DNA from: Opitutia bacterium
GTDB taxonomy: Bacteria > Verrucomicrobiota > Verrucomicrobiia > Opitutales > Opitutaceae
Length of the DNA: 64,000 nucleotides
Reading direction: 5' to 3'
Assembly: GCA_016217545.1 (NCBI GenBank)
Contig: JACRHT010000017.1
Span: 1-64,000, forward strand
Below the pieces are notes generated by a model. It saw only the letters and a list, made by a program, of their open reading frames with translations, was not told the origin of the DNA and did no database searches. Made by a program: the position numbers and the translations under genes. Position 1 is the first letter of the stretch; each line of letters begins with the position of its first letter. Shown here piece by piece: positions 1 to 8,743 of the stretch.

Positions 1-63
1 CACATCCCGCCCCCCTTGGCGCCGCCGGGCCGGCGGCGACCACCACGAAGGCTCACCACGGGC

Positions 64-137
64 GGTAGGGCGGGACCGCTGGGCCCGCCGCGTAGGCGGC
101 ATCCCGTTCACGGCGGGCCCAGCGGTCCCGCCCTACC
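64..137. repeat. REPIN-like palindrome, family A copy 1
   Basis: Perfect 27-base inverted arms at 64-90 and 111-137 enclose a 20-base spacer. Each arm reads GTAG followed by a small hairpin (GGCGGG...CCCGCC), the layout of a REP element; two in opposite orientation make a REPIN. It begins one base past the stop of the E1 gene. A second copy with identical arms and a different spacer lies at 44088-44159. Bases 1-63 show no recognisable feature. Confidence 0.85.
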
Positions 138-138
138 T

Positions 139-2361
139 TCAAACAAGTTTTTCCGCCGCTTCCGCGATCTGCTTATCCGAGATGAGCACGAGATTCGCCG
201 CGGCCGCGAGCGGCACGTAGGTGTCGACGGCGCGCACCGATGCCATCGGTCCGTCGAAGCCACCTTCCGCCAGCGCGGCGACCACCGCATCGGCGATGCC
301 TCCGGCCGTCGCGCGACACTCATCGGCCACAAGCACCCGGCCGCACGCCGCGGCGTGTTTCCGGATCGCGTCGAGCGGCAACGGATTCAGCCAGCGCACA
401 TCGAGCACGCGCGCGGCGATCTTCTTCTCCGCGAGCATCCGTGCCGCGCGCAACGAGAGGCGCACGCCGTTGCCGTAGGTGACAATCAAGAGGTCTTTCG
501 CCTTCGGGTGATACGCGCCGACTTCGCCCGGCAGCAGCATCCGCTCCGGTGTCGGATAGTCGAAGAGCCACGCGCCGTCGCCCTCGGCGTGCAGGTCGCG
601 CTCGTGGTAGATCGCGATCGGCTCGACGAAGACCGACACGCGGCCGCAGGCGCGCGCCGTGGCCACGAGGCCGCGCAACATCATCGCCGCGTCGTCGCCG
701 CGCGAGGGCACGCCGACGAGCAAGCCCGGGATGTCGCGCAGCGCGCCGATCGAGTTGTCGTTGTGGAAGTGCCCGCCGAAGCCCTTCTGGTAGGCGAGGC
801 CCTGCACGCGCACGACCATCGGGTTCGAGAACTGCCCGTTGGAAAAATACTGGAGCGAGCACGCCTCGCCGCGCAGCTGGTCGAGCGCGTTGTGGATGTA
901 GGCGAGGTATTGGATCTCCGGGATCGGCAGCAGCCCAGCCGTCGCCGCGCCCTGCGCCGTGCCGAGGATCGTCGTCTCGTCGAGCAGCGTGTCGAAGCAG
1001 CGGTGCGGCCCGAACGCCTTCTGCAAGCCCTGGGTCGCGCCGTAGACGCCGCCCTTCCGGCCGACGTCCTCGCCGAACAGGCTAATCTCCGGGAAGCGCA
1101 GCATCTCGTCCGTCAGCGCCGCGTTCACGTGCGCGCAGAGCGTGCGCTTCAGCGGAGCGGTTTCCTTCTCAGGCAGCGTGCCGAAATGCTCGAGCCGCAC
1201 CTCCGGCTGCACCTGCTCGGCGGCGACGGCGCGGATCGCCGCCTCGTCGTAGGGCGCGAGCGGGCGCACGATTTCGGCGACGCTCGTGAGCTTGGGCGCG
1301 CGGACGACCTGCGCGGCCGCGGCAGCGATGCGCGCTTCGACGGCTCGCACCATTTCGCGCAACTCCTGGGGCGTCGCCGCGCCGGTCGCGACCAGCATCC
1401 GGGCGTTCGCCAACAACGGATCGCGCGCTTCGGTCGCCTCGATCTCGGCGACTGAGTGATAGGAAATCTCCGCGTCCGTGCCCGCGTGGCCCCAGAGCCG
1501 GATCGTGTGCAGGTGCAGGAAAAGCGGCTTGCGCGTGCGGCGGCAGGCTTCGATCGCGGCAGCGGCGCGGTCCCAGATCGCGTCCATCGTGCCGTCGAGC
1601 TCGACATAGTGCAGGTGCGGCAGCGCGCTGAAGTTGTCGTGGATCCAGTTGGCCGGCGTCTCGACGGAAATGCCGATGCCGTTGTCCTCGCAGAGAAACA
1701 CGAGCGGCACCTCGCCGCCGCGGCGCACGGCGTAGCGCGCGGAGTTGATGCCCGCGAGCGCCGTGGCATGGTTGGCCGAGGCGTCGCCGAACGAACACAG
1801 AACGACCGAGTCCGCCGCGAGACCGTTCTCGACGCCGAGCCGGTGCGCGCGCCGCAGCGCGTAGGCCATGCCGTAGGCCTTCGGCAGGTGCGAGGCGATG
1901 GTGCTCGTCTGCGGCGGGACCCAGAGGGATTTGCTGCCCCAAACCTTGTGACGCCCGCCGGAAATCGGGTCATCGGCCGACGCGCAGAACGACCGCACGG
2001 TGTCGAGTATGCCGTCGACATCGCCCGCCTGGCGCGAGCGGGCCATCATCAGGCCGCCGGAGCGATAGTGCAGGAAGCACGGATCGGTGAGGCGCAGCAA
2101 CGCGCCGATGACGGCGTTGTTCTCATGGCCGGCGCTGGAGATCGTGTAGAACGATTGGTTCGTCTTCCGCATCTCGCGCGCGGCGACGTCGAGGAGTCGG
2201 CTGGCGAGCTGGTCCTCGAAAACCTCGCGGGCCTGTCGCGCGGTCAGCGTCGTGTGCGCGCCGAGCGGCTCGTCGTCTTCGAGACGAAGGGTGGGCGTCG
2301 GGGCGGACGCCAACCAGTTGAGAAAGTTCTCCTGGACGATCTCGACACGGGTCTTGGCCAC
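139..2361 (-). CDS. Fused 2-oxoacid dehydrogenase E1 (alpha + beta in one chain)
   Basis: Thiamine-diphosphate-dependent dehydrogenase of the branched-chain/pyruvate E1 type, 740 residues, with both halves in one polypeptide. The N-terminal part (about 50-345) is E1 alpha-like, with the cofactor motif FGDASANHA (Asp193) and EDNGIGIS. From about residue 400 the chain is E1 beta-like (FGEDVGRKGGVYGAT, then EIQYLAYIHNALDQLRGEA). It should decarboxylate a 2-oxoacid and pass the acyl group to an E2 lipoyl domain. No E2 or E3 lies beside it; the sucB/lpdA pair is 37 kb away and has its own E1 (sucA). The start is GTG with no Shine-Dalgarno. The substrate cannot be read from sequence; branched-chain 2-oxoacids are a common assignment for fused E1 proteins. 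Confidence 0.88.
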   Translation of the reverse strand: MAKTRVEIVQENFLNWLASAPTPTLRLEDDEPLGAHTTLTARQAREVFEDQLASRLLDVAAREMRKTNQSFYTISSAGHENNAVIGALLRLTDPCFLHYRSGGLMMARSRQAGDVDGILDTVRSFCASADDPISGGRHKVWGSKSLWVPPQTSTIASHLPKAYGMAYALRRAHRLGVENGLAADSVVLCSFGDASANHATALAGINSARYAVRRGGEVPLVFLCEDNGIGISVETPANWIHDNFSALPHLHYVELDGTMDAIWDRAAAAIEACRRTRKPLFLHLHTIRLWGHAGTDAEISYHSVAEIEATEARDPLLANARMLVATGAATPQELREMVRAVEARIAAAAAQVVRAPKLTSVAEIVRPLAPYDEAAIRAVAAEQVQPEVRLEHFGTLPEKETAPLKRTLCAHVNAALTDEMLRFPEISLFGEDVGRKGGVYGATQGLQKAFGPHRCFDTLLDETTILGTAQGAATAGLLPIPEIQYLAYIHNALDQLRGEACSLQYFSNGQFSNPMVVRVQGLAYQKGFGGHFHNDNSIGALRDIPGLLVGVPSRGDDAAMMLRGLVATARACGRVSVFVEPIAIYHERDLHAEGDGAWLFDYPTPERMLLPGEVGAYHPKAKDLLIVTYGNGVRLSLRAARMLAEKKIAARVLDVRWLNPLPLDAIRKHAAACGRVLVADECRATAGGIADAVVAALAEGGFDGPMASVRAVDTYVPLAAAANLVLISDKQIAEAAEKLV

Positions 2362-2509
2362 GGTCGCGCTAGGAAAGCAGTGTCATACCCGAGGGCAATC
2401 CCAAGCTGTGCGCGTGCGTTGGCGAGATGTGGGCGGGAGTAGCGGCTACCTTTCGGAAGCGGGAGCGCCCGCGTCCCCGCGGGCCGCTTTCTGCTGCACG
2501 CTTCCCTGC

Positions 2510-2529
2510 GGCCCGTCGGGAGACGGGCC
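2510..2529. terminator. Stem-loop after ggt, possible terminator
   Basis: Perfect 8-base stem (GGCCCGTC / GACGGGCC) with a GGGA loop lies 10 bases past the ggt stop. There is no T-tract on either strand, so a Rho-independent terminator is not shown; it may only protect the mRNA end. Confidence 0.35.
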
Positions 2530-2538
2530 CTCCACACG

Positions 2539-4431
2539 CTACCACGCGATGCCGTAGTCCTCGCCGAAATCCGATGCGGCGCCTTGGAAGGTGCGGTTCG
2601 CCTGGTCGATGTAGATTGCCGTGACCGGGCCGCTCGTGCGCTCGGCGGTCTCGACCTTGTAGCCCATCTTCGTCAGCTCGGCGCGGACCCACGGCGGCGT
2701 GTCGGCGCGCACTTGGATGCGGCCCGGCTCGCTGCGATGGTCGCCGAAGGACGACTGCATTTGGTAGCTGTTGAACGCGGCGGCCTCGACGGATTGCTGC
2801 ACGTTCATGCCGAATTCGACGAAGCTGAGGAAAAACTGCAGGAGGTTCTGGTCCTGCGTGTCGCCGCCTTGCACCGAGAACGCGAGGAGCGGCTTGCCGT
2901 CCTTCAGCGCGAGCGAGGGCGTGAGCGTCACGCGCGGGCGCTTGCCGGGCTCGAGCACGTTGAACGGGTTCATCGCCGGATCGAGCACCCAGCTCTGCAT
3001 GCGCTGCGAGAGGCCGACGCCGGTCTTGCCGGCGACGACCGCGGGAATCCAACCGCCGCTCGGCGTCACGGAGACGACCCAGCCCTCGGCGTCCGCCGCT
3101 TGGATCGAGGTCGTGCCCATTTTGAAATATTCGTCATCGGAAAAGATCGGCGGCGTGGACGCCGCGACCTGGAACGACGCGGGCTTGGTCGCGCTCGAGG
3201 GCGGCTGCGGCGTCCATTTTTTCAGCAACTCGGCGAAGGGATTCGCGCCGCCTTGAAACGGATACGGGTCGCCCGGATGCGCCTTGGCATCGTTCTTCGC
3301 CCAATCGATCGTCTGAAAGCGCGCCTTCGCGTAGTCCTTCGAGAGCAGGCCGCGGACCGGCTCCTCGGGCGGGAAATCGGGATCGCCGTAGTAGAAATCG
3401 CGGTCGGCGAACGCGAGGTTCATCGCTTGGTAGACGGTGTGGATGTAGCGCGCGCTGTTGTAGCCCATCGCGCGGAGGTCGGCGTTCTCGAGGATATTGA
3501 GCGCCTGCAACAGCGCGGGCCCCTGCGTCCACGTCGTGAGCTTGTAGACCTCGATGCCGCGGTAGTTCGTCGAGACGGGCGGTTCGATTTTCACGCGCCA
3601 ATTCGCGAGGTCCTCTTTCGTGAAGAGGCCGCCTTGCTCGCGCGTGCTGCGCACGAGTTCGTCGGCGATGTCGCCGCGGTAGAAGCGGTCGTAGGCGGCC
3701 ATGATGGCGGCCTTGCGGTCCTTGCCCGCGGCGAGCGCGGTCTTCTCGGCGTCGACGAGCTGGCGCAGCATGGCGGCGAGATCCGGCTGGTGGAAAATCT
3801 CGCCCGCGCGCGGCGCGGCGCGCTTGGCCGGGTCCTTTTCGTCGAGGTGCGTGAGAAAGACCTGCTTCGAATACGGCCACTTCGTGATTTCGCCGCGGAA
3901 GCGCTCGATCTGGTCGGCCGCCTGCTGCTCGATCGGATAGCCGTCGGCCATGGCGATGGCGGGCGCGAGGACATCGGCGAGCGACATCGTGCCGTATTCC
4001 GCGAGCATCGTCATCAATCCGCCCGGCGTGCCCGGCGTCACCGCAGCGAGCGGACCGTATTCCGGCGGATACGCGTAGCCGTTTCTCTTGAAGAACTCGA
4101 CCGTCGCGCCGGTCGGAGCGACGCCGAGCGCGTTGATGCCGATGACCTGCTTAGTATGCGGGTTGTAGATGAGCGCCTGCGTCTCGCCGCCCCAGCCGAG
4201 CGTGTCCCACATCGTGCACACGGCGGCGAGCATCGCGCAGGTGGCATCCACGGCGTTGCCGCCCTTGGCGAAGATCATCGCGCCCGCGGTGGCGCCGAGC
4301 GGCTTGCCGGTGACGGCGACCCAGTTCCTGCCGTGGAGGATCGGCTTGTTGGTGCGTGCCGCCTGGGCGAAGGAGACAGCGGCGATCGCGATGGCCAGCG
4401 CGGTGGCGAGGAGGCGACGAAGGTGACGCAT
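2539..4431 (-). CDS. ggt: Gamma-glutamyltransferase precursor
   Basis: Periplasmic N-terminal-nucleophile hydrolase that cleaves and transfers gamma-glutamyl groups from glutathione and related peptides. The 630-residue precursor starts with a signal peptide (about 1-24, ending SFAQA). The family ANP/KGGNAVDA region is clear as AKGGNAVDATCAMLAA. The autoprocessing and catalytic threonine is Thr440 in MGTTSIQAAD, matching the E. coli TTHYSVVD site, followed by the PSGGW oxyanion region. The chain is slightly longer than E. coli GGT, with an insert (about 385-430) just before the processing site. Single gene, ATG start, flanked by a stem-loop downstream and a divergent lipoprotein gene upstream. 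Confidence 0.93.
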   Translation of the reverse strand: MRHLRRLLATALAIAIAAVSFAQAARTNKPILHGRNWVAVTGKPLGATAGAMIFAKGGNAVDATCAMLAAVCTMWDTLGWGGETQALIYNPHTKQVIGINALGVAPTGATVEFFKRNGYAYPPEYGPLAAVTPGTPGGLMTMLAEYGTMSLADVLAPAIAMADGYPIEQQAADQIERFRGEITKWPYSKQVFLTHLDEKDPAKRAAPRAGEIFHQPDLAAMLRQLVDAEKTALAAGKDRKAAIMAAYDRFYRGDIADELVRSTREQGGLFTKEDLANWRVKIEPPVSTNYRGIEVYKLTTWTQGPALLQALNILENADLRAMGYNSARYIHTVYQAMNLAFADRDFYYGDPDFPPEEPVRGLLSKDYAKARFQTIDWAKNDAKAHPGDPYPFQGGANPFAELLKKWTPQPPSSATKPASFQVAASTPPIFSDDEYFKMGTTSIQAADAEGWVVSVTPSGGWIPAVVAGKTGVGLSQRMQSWVLDPAMNPFNVLEPGKRPRVTLTPSLALKDGKPLLAFSVQGGDTQDQNLLQFFLSFVEFGMNVQQSVEAAAFNSYQMQSSFGDHRSEPGRIQVRADTPPWVRAELTKMGYKVETAERTSGPVTAIYIDQANRTFQGAASDFGEDYGIAW

Positions 4432-4565
4432 GAAAACGAGGGGTTGAGGCGTGGTTGCGTGCGAGGCCCCACGTTCGCCGGATGCGCTTTGAAGTCAACC
4501 AGCCGCCCTCAGCGCGGCCGCGTTCGCCCTTGAGCGGACGGACGCGTTGCGCCATCAATGCCCGC

Positions 4566-4874
4566 GTGAAGACGCGCCTGTTTACCCTCGTCGTTCTCGC
4601 GACCGTCCTGGCCGGCTGCCAGGAGCCCCAAGCCGCCCGCTCGCCTGCGACCCAGCGCACCTCCGCCGAAGCCGCTCGCTGGATGGACCGACGTGCCGCC
4701 CAATACGAGCAGATGGGCCTGAAGAAAGGCGACGCCGCCGCGAAGGCCTCGCAGGATTGGCAGAACCTCGGCAACTCGGTCGAGAGCTACACCCTCTACG
4801 ACTCGGCGGCGAAACAACGCGCCGAACAGGCGAAGTTCGAGGACGATCTCTCGAAATCGAAGAAGAACAACTGA
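4566..4874 (+). CDS. Small lipoprotein of unknown function
   Basis: The 102-residue product starts at GTG 4566, chosen because it places a compact signal sequence (KTRLFTLVVLATVLAGC) at the N terminus. The lipobox LAGC predicts cleavage before Cys18 and lipid anchoring. The mature part is charged and helical (ARWMDRRAAQYEQMGLKKGD) and ends in a Lys/Asn tail. The same frame is open upstream to 4455, but that part is arginine-rich and has no signal character. No family was recognised. It is divergent from ggt and converges on the purine nucleoside phosphorylase gene. Confidence 0.72.
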   Translation: MKTRLFTLVVLATVLAGCQEPQAARSPATQRTSAEAARWMDRRAAQYEQMGLKKGDAAAKASQDWQNLGNSVESYTLYDSAAKQRAEQAKFEDDLSKSKKNN

Positions 4875-4892
4875 GCGCGGCGCGAACCGCGT

Positions 4893-5726
4893 TCAGAGTT
4901 CCTTCACCGCCGCGATCACGAGCTTCTCGAAGGCCGCCGCGCCGCGCGCCGCGTTCTCGAGCGTGTGCGCGTGCGTGAGGTGCTCGTCGGAGAGGCCGGC
5001 GCCCATGTTCGTGATGCACGACACGCCCGCGACCTTCAGCCCGCAGTGCCGCGCGATGAGGCAATCGGGCACGCTGGACATGCCGACCGCGTCGCCGCCC
5101 CACCCTTGCGCCATGCGGATTTCCGCCGGCGTCTCGAACGACGGACCGCGGAACGCCACGTAAACGCCTTCGTGCAACGTCACGCCCTCGCGTTGCGCGA
5201 CGGCCTTGATCTTCGCGCGCAGGCCCGGGTCCCACGCATCGCTGACCGGAAAGAAACGCGGGCCAAACGCGTCGTCGTTCGGTCCGGTGAGCGGGTTGAG
5301 TCCGAGGAAATTGATGTGGTCCGTGATCAGCATCAGCTGGCTCACGCCGATGTGTGAACGCAGGCTGCCGGCGGCGTTGGAGAGGAAGAGCGTTTCGACG
5401 CCCGCGGCTTTCACGGCGCGGATCATGGTCTTCAGCGGATACGCGTCGGTGGTCTCGTAGAAATGCTTGCGGCCGTTCAACACGATCACGGGCACGCCAT
5501 CGAGCTTGCCGACGATCAACTGCCCCGCGTGGCCCGCGACGGTGAGAATCGGGAAGCCGGGCAGGTCGCGATACGCGATCACGACCGCGTCCTGCACTTT
5601 CGCCGCGAGGCCGCCGAGACCGGAGCCGAGAATGAGGGCGATCTTCGGCGCGAGTGAGCCGCAGGCGGCGGCAATCTTCGCGGCGGACTGGCGGACGTTT
5701 TCGACGTGCTGTTGCTGTTCGGTCAT
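4893..5726 (-). CDS. punA: Purine nucleoside phosphorylase, trimeric class
   Basis: Cytosolic enzyme of purine salvage that splits inosine or guanosine with phosphate to base and ribose 1-phosphate. The length (277 residues) is normal for the low-mass trimeric class. Visible motifs in order are LILGSGLGGL, the phosphate-site TVAGHAGQLIVG, GRKHFYE, LSNAAGS, DHINFLGLNPLTGPN, RGPSFETPAEIRM and GMSSVPD, ending with CITNMGAGLS. The Asn/Glu pair that favours 6-oxopurines appears intact (FETPAE, ITNMGAG). ATG start; lies alone between a convergent lipoprotein gene and rapA. Confidence 0.93.
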   Translation of the reverse strand: MTEQQQHVENVRQSAAKIAAACGSLAPKIALILGSGLGGLAAKVQDAVVIAYRDLPGFPILTVAGHAGQLIVGKLDGVPVIVLNGRKHFYETTDAYPLKTMIRAVKAAGVETLFLSNAAGSLRSHIGVSQLMLITDHINFLGLNPLTGPNDDAFGPRFFPVSDAWDPGLRAKIKAVAQREGVTLHEGVYVAFRGPSFETPAEIRMAQGWGGDAVGMSSVPDCLIARHCGLKVAGVSCITNMGAGLSDEHLTHAHTLENAARGAAAFEKLVIAAVKEL

Positions 5727-5820
5727 GCGCGCAACCTAACGAAATCCGGACGCCGGGCGGAAGCCTGCATTTGCCGCGCCCCCGGGCCACTCCGGGCGCG
5801 CCGCCCGCGAACGAGGCGCG

Positions 5821-8673
5821 TCAGTCGCGCGGATGCACCAGAACCAGCCGCAGCGAATCCAGCCGCAATCGCGCGGCGGCGATCGCCGCGCGCACGTGCT
5901 CGAGTTGCGAGCCGATCAGCGCGATCTCCTCCGGACGGACGTGGTCGTTCAACTTCTGTAGGTCGACCAAGCGCTGCCGCTCCGCGTTCAGCACCGACTC
6001 CGCGCATCCCGCCGCCGCACGGCGCAGCTCCGCGGCGCGCGTCTCGGCTTCGCCGCCGGCCGCCGCCACGAGTTTCTTCAGCACGGCGGCGTTGAAGCCC
6101 GGTTGCTCGAGGAAACGGTGCAGGTCGCCGTCCTCGAAGGCATCCGCGATGTCCTCCGCCGCGTGCTCCTCGGTCAAATCGTCGCCGCGCACATCCACGA
6201 CCACGCGCAACGGCTGCGGCGCGAGGAAGCGGTCCACGCCCCAGCGCGCCTCCGCGACGGGCTCGAGCACGTAAACCGCCTCGACGAGGAGATTCGGCGC
6301 GTCGCCCGCCATCGTGCCGAACGCCGTCGTGCCCGCGGGGGAATCCACCAGCAGGTCGCTGGTGTCGCGCAGCAACGCGTGGTCGGCCGAGAGAAACGCG
6401 ATGTCCTCGCGCGACAGCGCCCGCTTGCGGTCGAACGTCGCGAGCAAGCCGTCCGCCGGAATGGCGGGAAAGCTCTCCACGTAGGCATGGCTCGCATCGA
6501 ACGTGACCTCGACTCCCTCGTGCTCCTTCACCGTGACGCCGAAGTGATCGAGCAGATCCAGGAGCAGCGTGCGCACGGAGCGATCCGCCTCGGCCGCCCG
6601 GATCGCGTCGAGCACGCGCGCCGCCGCCGCGGCGTTGAAGGAATTCAACTCGAGCAAACGGTCGCGCCCCTTCTCCATGCGCTCCGCCCGCTCGCGGCGA
6701 AACGCCTGCGTCTCCGCCACGAGCGCCGCGAGTTCCTCCTCCCTCGCCGCCGGCCGCGTCGCGAAACCGGTCGCGAGCGTGAGCAGCGGAACGCGAAACG
6801 CCTCCTGGAAATCCGTGCCGCCGTGCAGCGGCGCCTCGAACGCGTCGAGCCCCGCGTGATACCACTCGACCACCGGCTCCTGCGCGCTGCCGCGCACAAA
6901 CGGCACATGCACACGGATCGTCTCGGTCTGGCCGATGCGGTCGAGACGACCGATGCGCTGCTCGACGAGGCCGGGGTTCAGCGGGAGATCGAAGAGCACG
7001 AGATGATGCGCGAACTGGAAATTGCGACCCTCGCTGCCGATCTCGGAGCAAAGCAGCAGCTGCGCGCCATCGGGCTCGGCGAACCACGCCGCCTGGCGGT
7101 CGCGCTGCACCAGCGGCAGGCCCTCGTGAAACTGCCCGACCTTGAACGCCGCCTTTTCCTGCAACGCCGCTTCGATCGCCGCGACTTTGCGTGCCGAGCG
7201 GCAGATCAGGAGCACCTTCGCCGGTTTCAGTCCGGAGAGGAATTCCGTGAGCCAAGCGATGCGCGGGTCGTCGCGAAACGAGTAGCGGATCGCCGCCTCG
7301 CCACCGGTTTCCTCCGCCTCGAGTTCGCGCGCGATGCGCGCGAGCAACGCCGCGTTTTCGGTCGCGTCGAGCGGCACGGGACAGAATTGCCGGCGCGGAA
7401 AACCGCTCATGCTCGCCCGCGTATTGCGGAAAACGACACGCCCCGTCCCGTGTTGGTCGAGCAGCGTGCGCAACAGCGCCTCGCGCGCGCCCGTCCGCCT
7501 GGCGGCGAGCGCCGCCAAATGCTCTTCGACCCGCGCCGGATCGCGCGTGAAGAGCCGGCGCAGCGCGGCCTGGTCCTTCGCCGTCAGCACGCGCTCGCCG
7601 ACGATCTTGTCGGCGATCGCCGCAACGGCGGTGAACTTGCCGGCCTCGGCCGCGAACGGCGCGAAATCCGTGTAGCGCGCCGGATCGAGCAGGCGCAGGC
7701 GCGCAAAATGCCCGGCGAGCCCGAGCTGCGTCGGCGTCGCGGTCAGCAGCAGCAGGCCCGGCGTGCGCGCGGCGAGTTGCTCCACGAGTTGATAGCCAGC
7801 GCTCGCCGCCTCCGGCGTCCACTCAAGATGGTGCGCCTCGTCGACGATCAGCAGATCCCATCCCGCCGCCACCGCCTGCTCCCGCCGCGTCTCGCTGGTC
7901 GCCAAAAAATCGGTGCTCGCGAGCGCGAGTTGCGCCGAGAGGAACGGATTCTGGCCGGGCTCGCTGCGCTCGCACTCGGTGCAGCGCGCTTCGTCGTAGA
8001 TGCTGAACCACAGATTGAACCGCCGCAACAGTTCGACGAACCACTGGTGCGTCAGCGACTCGGGCACGAGCACCAGCGCGCGGCGCACTTGTCCAACGGC
8101 CAGCAGGCGCTGCAAAATCAGCCCCGCCTCGATCGTCTTGCCGAGGCCGACCTCGTCGGCGAGCAGGACGCGGGGCAACCGGCGCGACGCCACCTCCTGC
8201 AAAATGTAGAACTGGTGCGGGATCAGGTCGACGCGCGCCCCGAGGAACCCGCGCACCTCCGACTGCCGCCACGCCGCCTGCCAGCGCAACGTGCGCAACC
8301 GCAGGTCGAAAACCTCGCCCGGCTCGGCCTGTCCTGCGAGCAGGCGCTCCGGCGGACGGCTGACACTGGTGACGTCCGACACCTCGTCCTCGCGCACGCT
8401 GCGTCCCTCGCCCGCGTAAGTGAGCAGGCCGTCTTGCTCCGTGACCCCCTCGACCGTGAAGCGTGCGCCGGCGCGCGTCGCGACGACCTCGCCGGCGCGG
8501 AACTGCACTCGTTTCAGGACTGGCGTGTTCAGCGCGTAGAGGCGGCGCTCGCCGGCGGCGGGGAAGTCGACCGCGATCCGCTTGGCGGCGCGATCGACCT
8601 GCGCGACGATGCCGAGCCCGAGTTCGGGCTCGCGTTCACTGAGGCAGCGTTGACCGGCGACGGAAAGCGACAT
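5821..8673 (-). CDS. rapA: RNA polymerase-associated SNF2-family ATPase RapA
   Basis: Swi2/Snf2 ATPase that in E. coli binds core RNA polymerase and promotes recycling. The 950-residue length is close to E. coli RapA (968). The N-terminal part (about 1-110) has the expected small beta domains. The helicase core follows, with Walker A LLADEVGLGKTIEAGL, the DEAH box VDEAHHLEW, LLTATPTQ and, in the second lobe, ICRSARKVAAIEAAL, SEIGSEGRNFQFAHHLVLFD and EQRIGRLDRIGQ. The C-terminal 350 residues are the less conserved RapA_C region. ATG start. It is followed in transcription by the purine phosphorylase after about 95 bases, with no sign of coupling. Confidence 0.93.
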   Translation of the reverse strand: MSLSVAGQRCLSEREPELGLGIVAQVDRAAKRIAVDFPAAGERRLYALNTPVLKRVQFRAGEVVATRAGARFTVEGVTEQDGLLTYAGEGRSVREDEVSDVTSVSRPPERLLAGQAEPGEVFDLRLRTLRWQAAWRQSEVRGFLGARVDLIPHQFYILQEVASRRLPRVLLADEVGLGKTIEAGLILQRLLAVGQVRRALVLVPESLTHQWFVELLRRFNLWFSIYDEARCTECERSEPGQNPFLSAQLALASTDFLATSETRREQAVAAGWDLLIVDEAHHLEWTPEAASAGYQLVEQLAARTPGLLLLTATPTQLGLAGHFARLRLLDPARYTDFAPFAAEAGKFTAVAAIADKIVGERVLTAKDQAALRRLFTRDPARVEEHLAALAARRTGAREALLRTLLDQHGTGRVVFRNTRASMSGFPRRQFCPVPLDATENAALLARIARELEAEETGGEAAIRYSFRDDPRIAWLTEFLSGLKPAKVLLICRSARKVAAIEAALQEKAAFKVGQFHEGLPLVQRDRQAAWFAEPDGAQLLLCSEIGSEGRNFQFAHHLVLFDLPLNPGLVEQRIGRLDRIGQTETIRVHVPFVRGSAQEPVVEWYHAGLDAFEAPLHGGTDFQEAFRVPLLTLATGFATRPAAREEELAALVAETQAFRRERAERMEKGRDRLLELNSFNAAAAARVLDAIRAAEADRSVRTLLLDLLDHFGVTVKEHEGVEVTFDASHAYVESFPAIPADGLLATFDRKRALSREDIAFLSADHALLRDTSDLLVDSPAGTTAFGTMAGDAPNLLVEAVYVLEPVAEARWGVDRFLAPQPLRVVVDVRGDDLTEEHAAEDIADAFEDGDLHRFLEQPGFNAAVLKKLVAAAGGEAETRAAELRRAAAGCAESVLNAERQRLVDLQKLNDHVRPEEIALIGSQLEHVRAAIAAARLRLDSLRLVLVHPRD

Positions 8674-8743
8674 GCCGCCATGAGGCGCGAGTCGCGCGCC
8701 ATTTCAAAAACAATTTCCCGTCCCTCCGCGGCGACGACGCGCC

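Noticed and set aside
2584-4533. Long plus-strand open frame opposite ggt, and similar long frames opposite rapA (6103-8763), the kinase (8846-10456) and sucA (35650-38529)
   Set aside because: These follow the GC-rich third-position pattern of the real gene, are Arg/Ala/Glu/His-rich, show no family motif, and lie antisense to well-supported genes.
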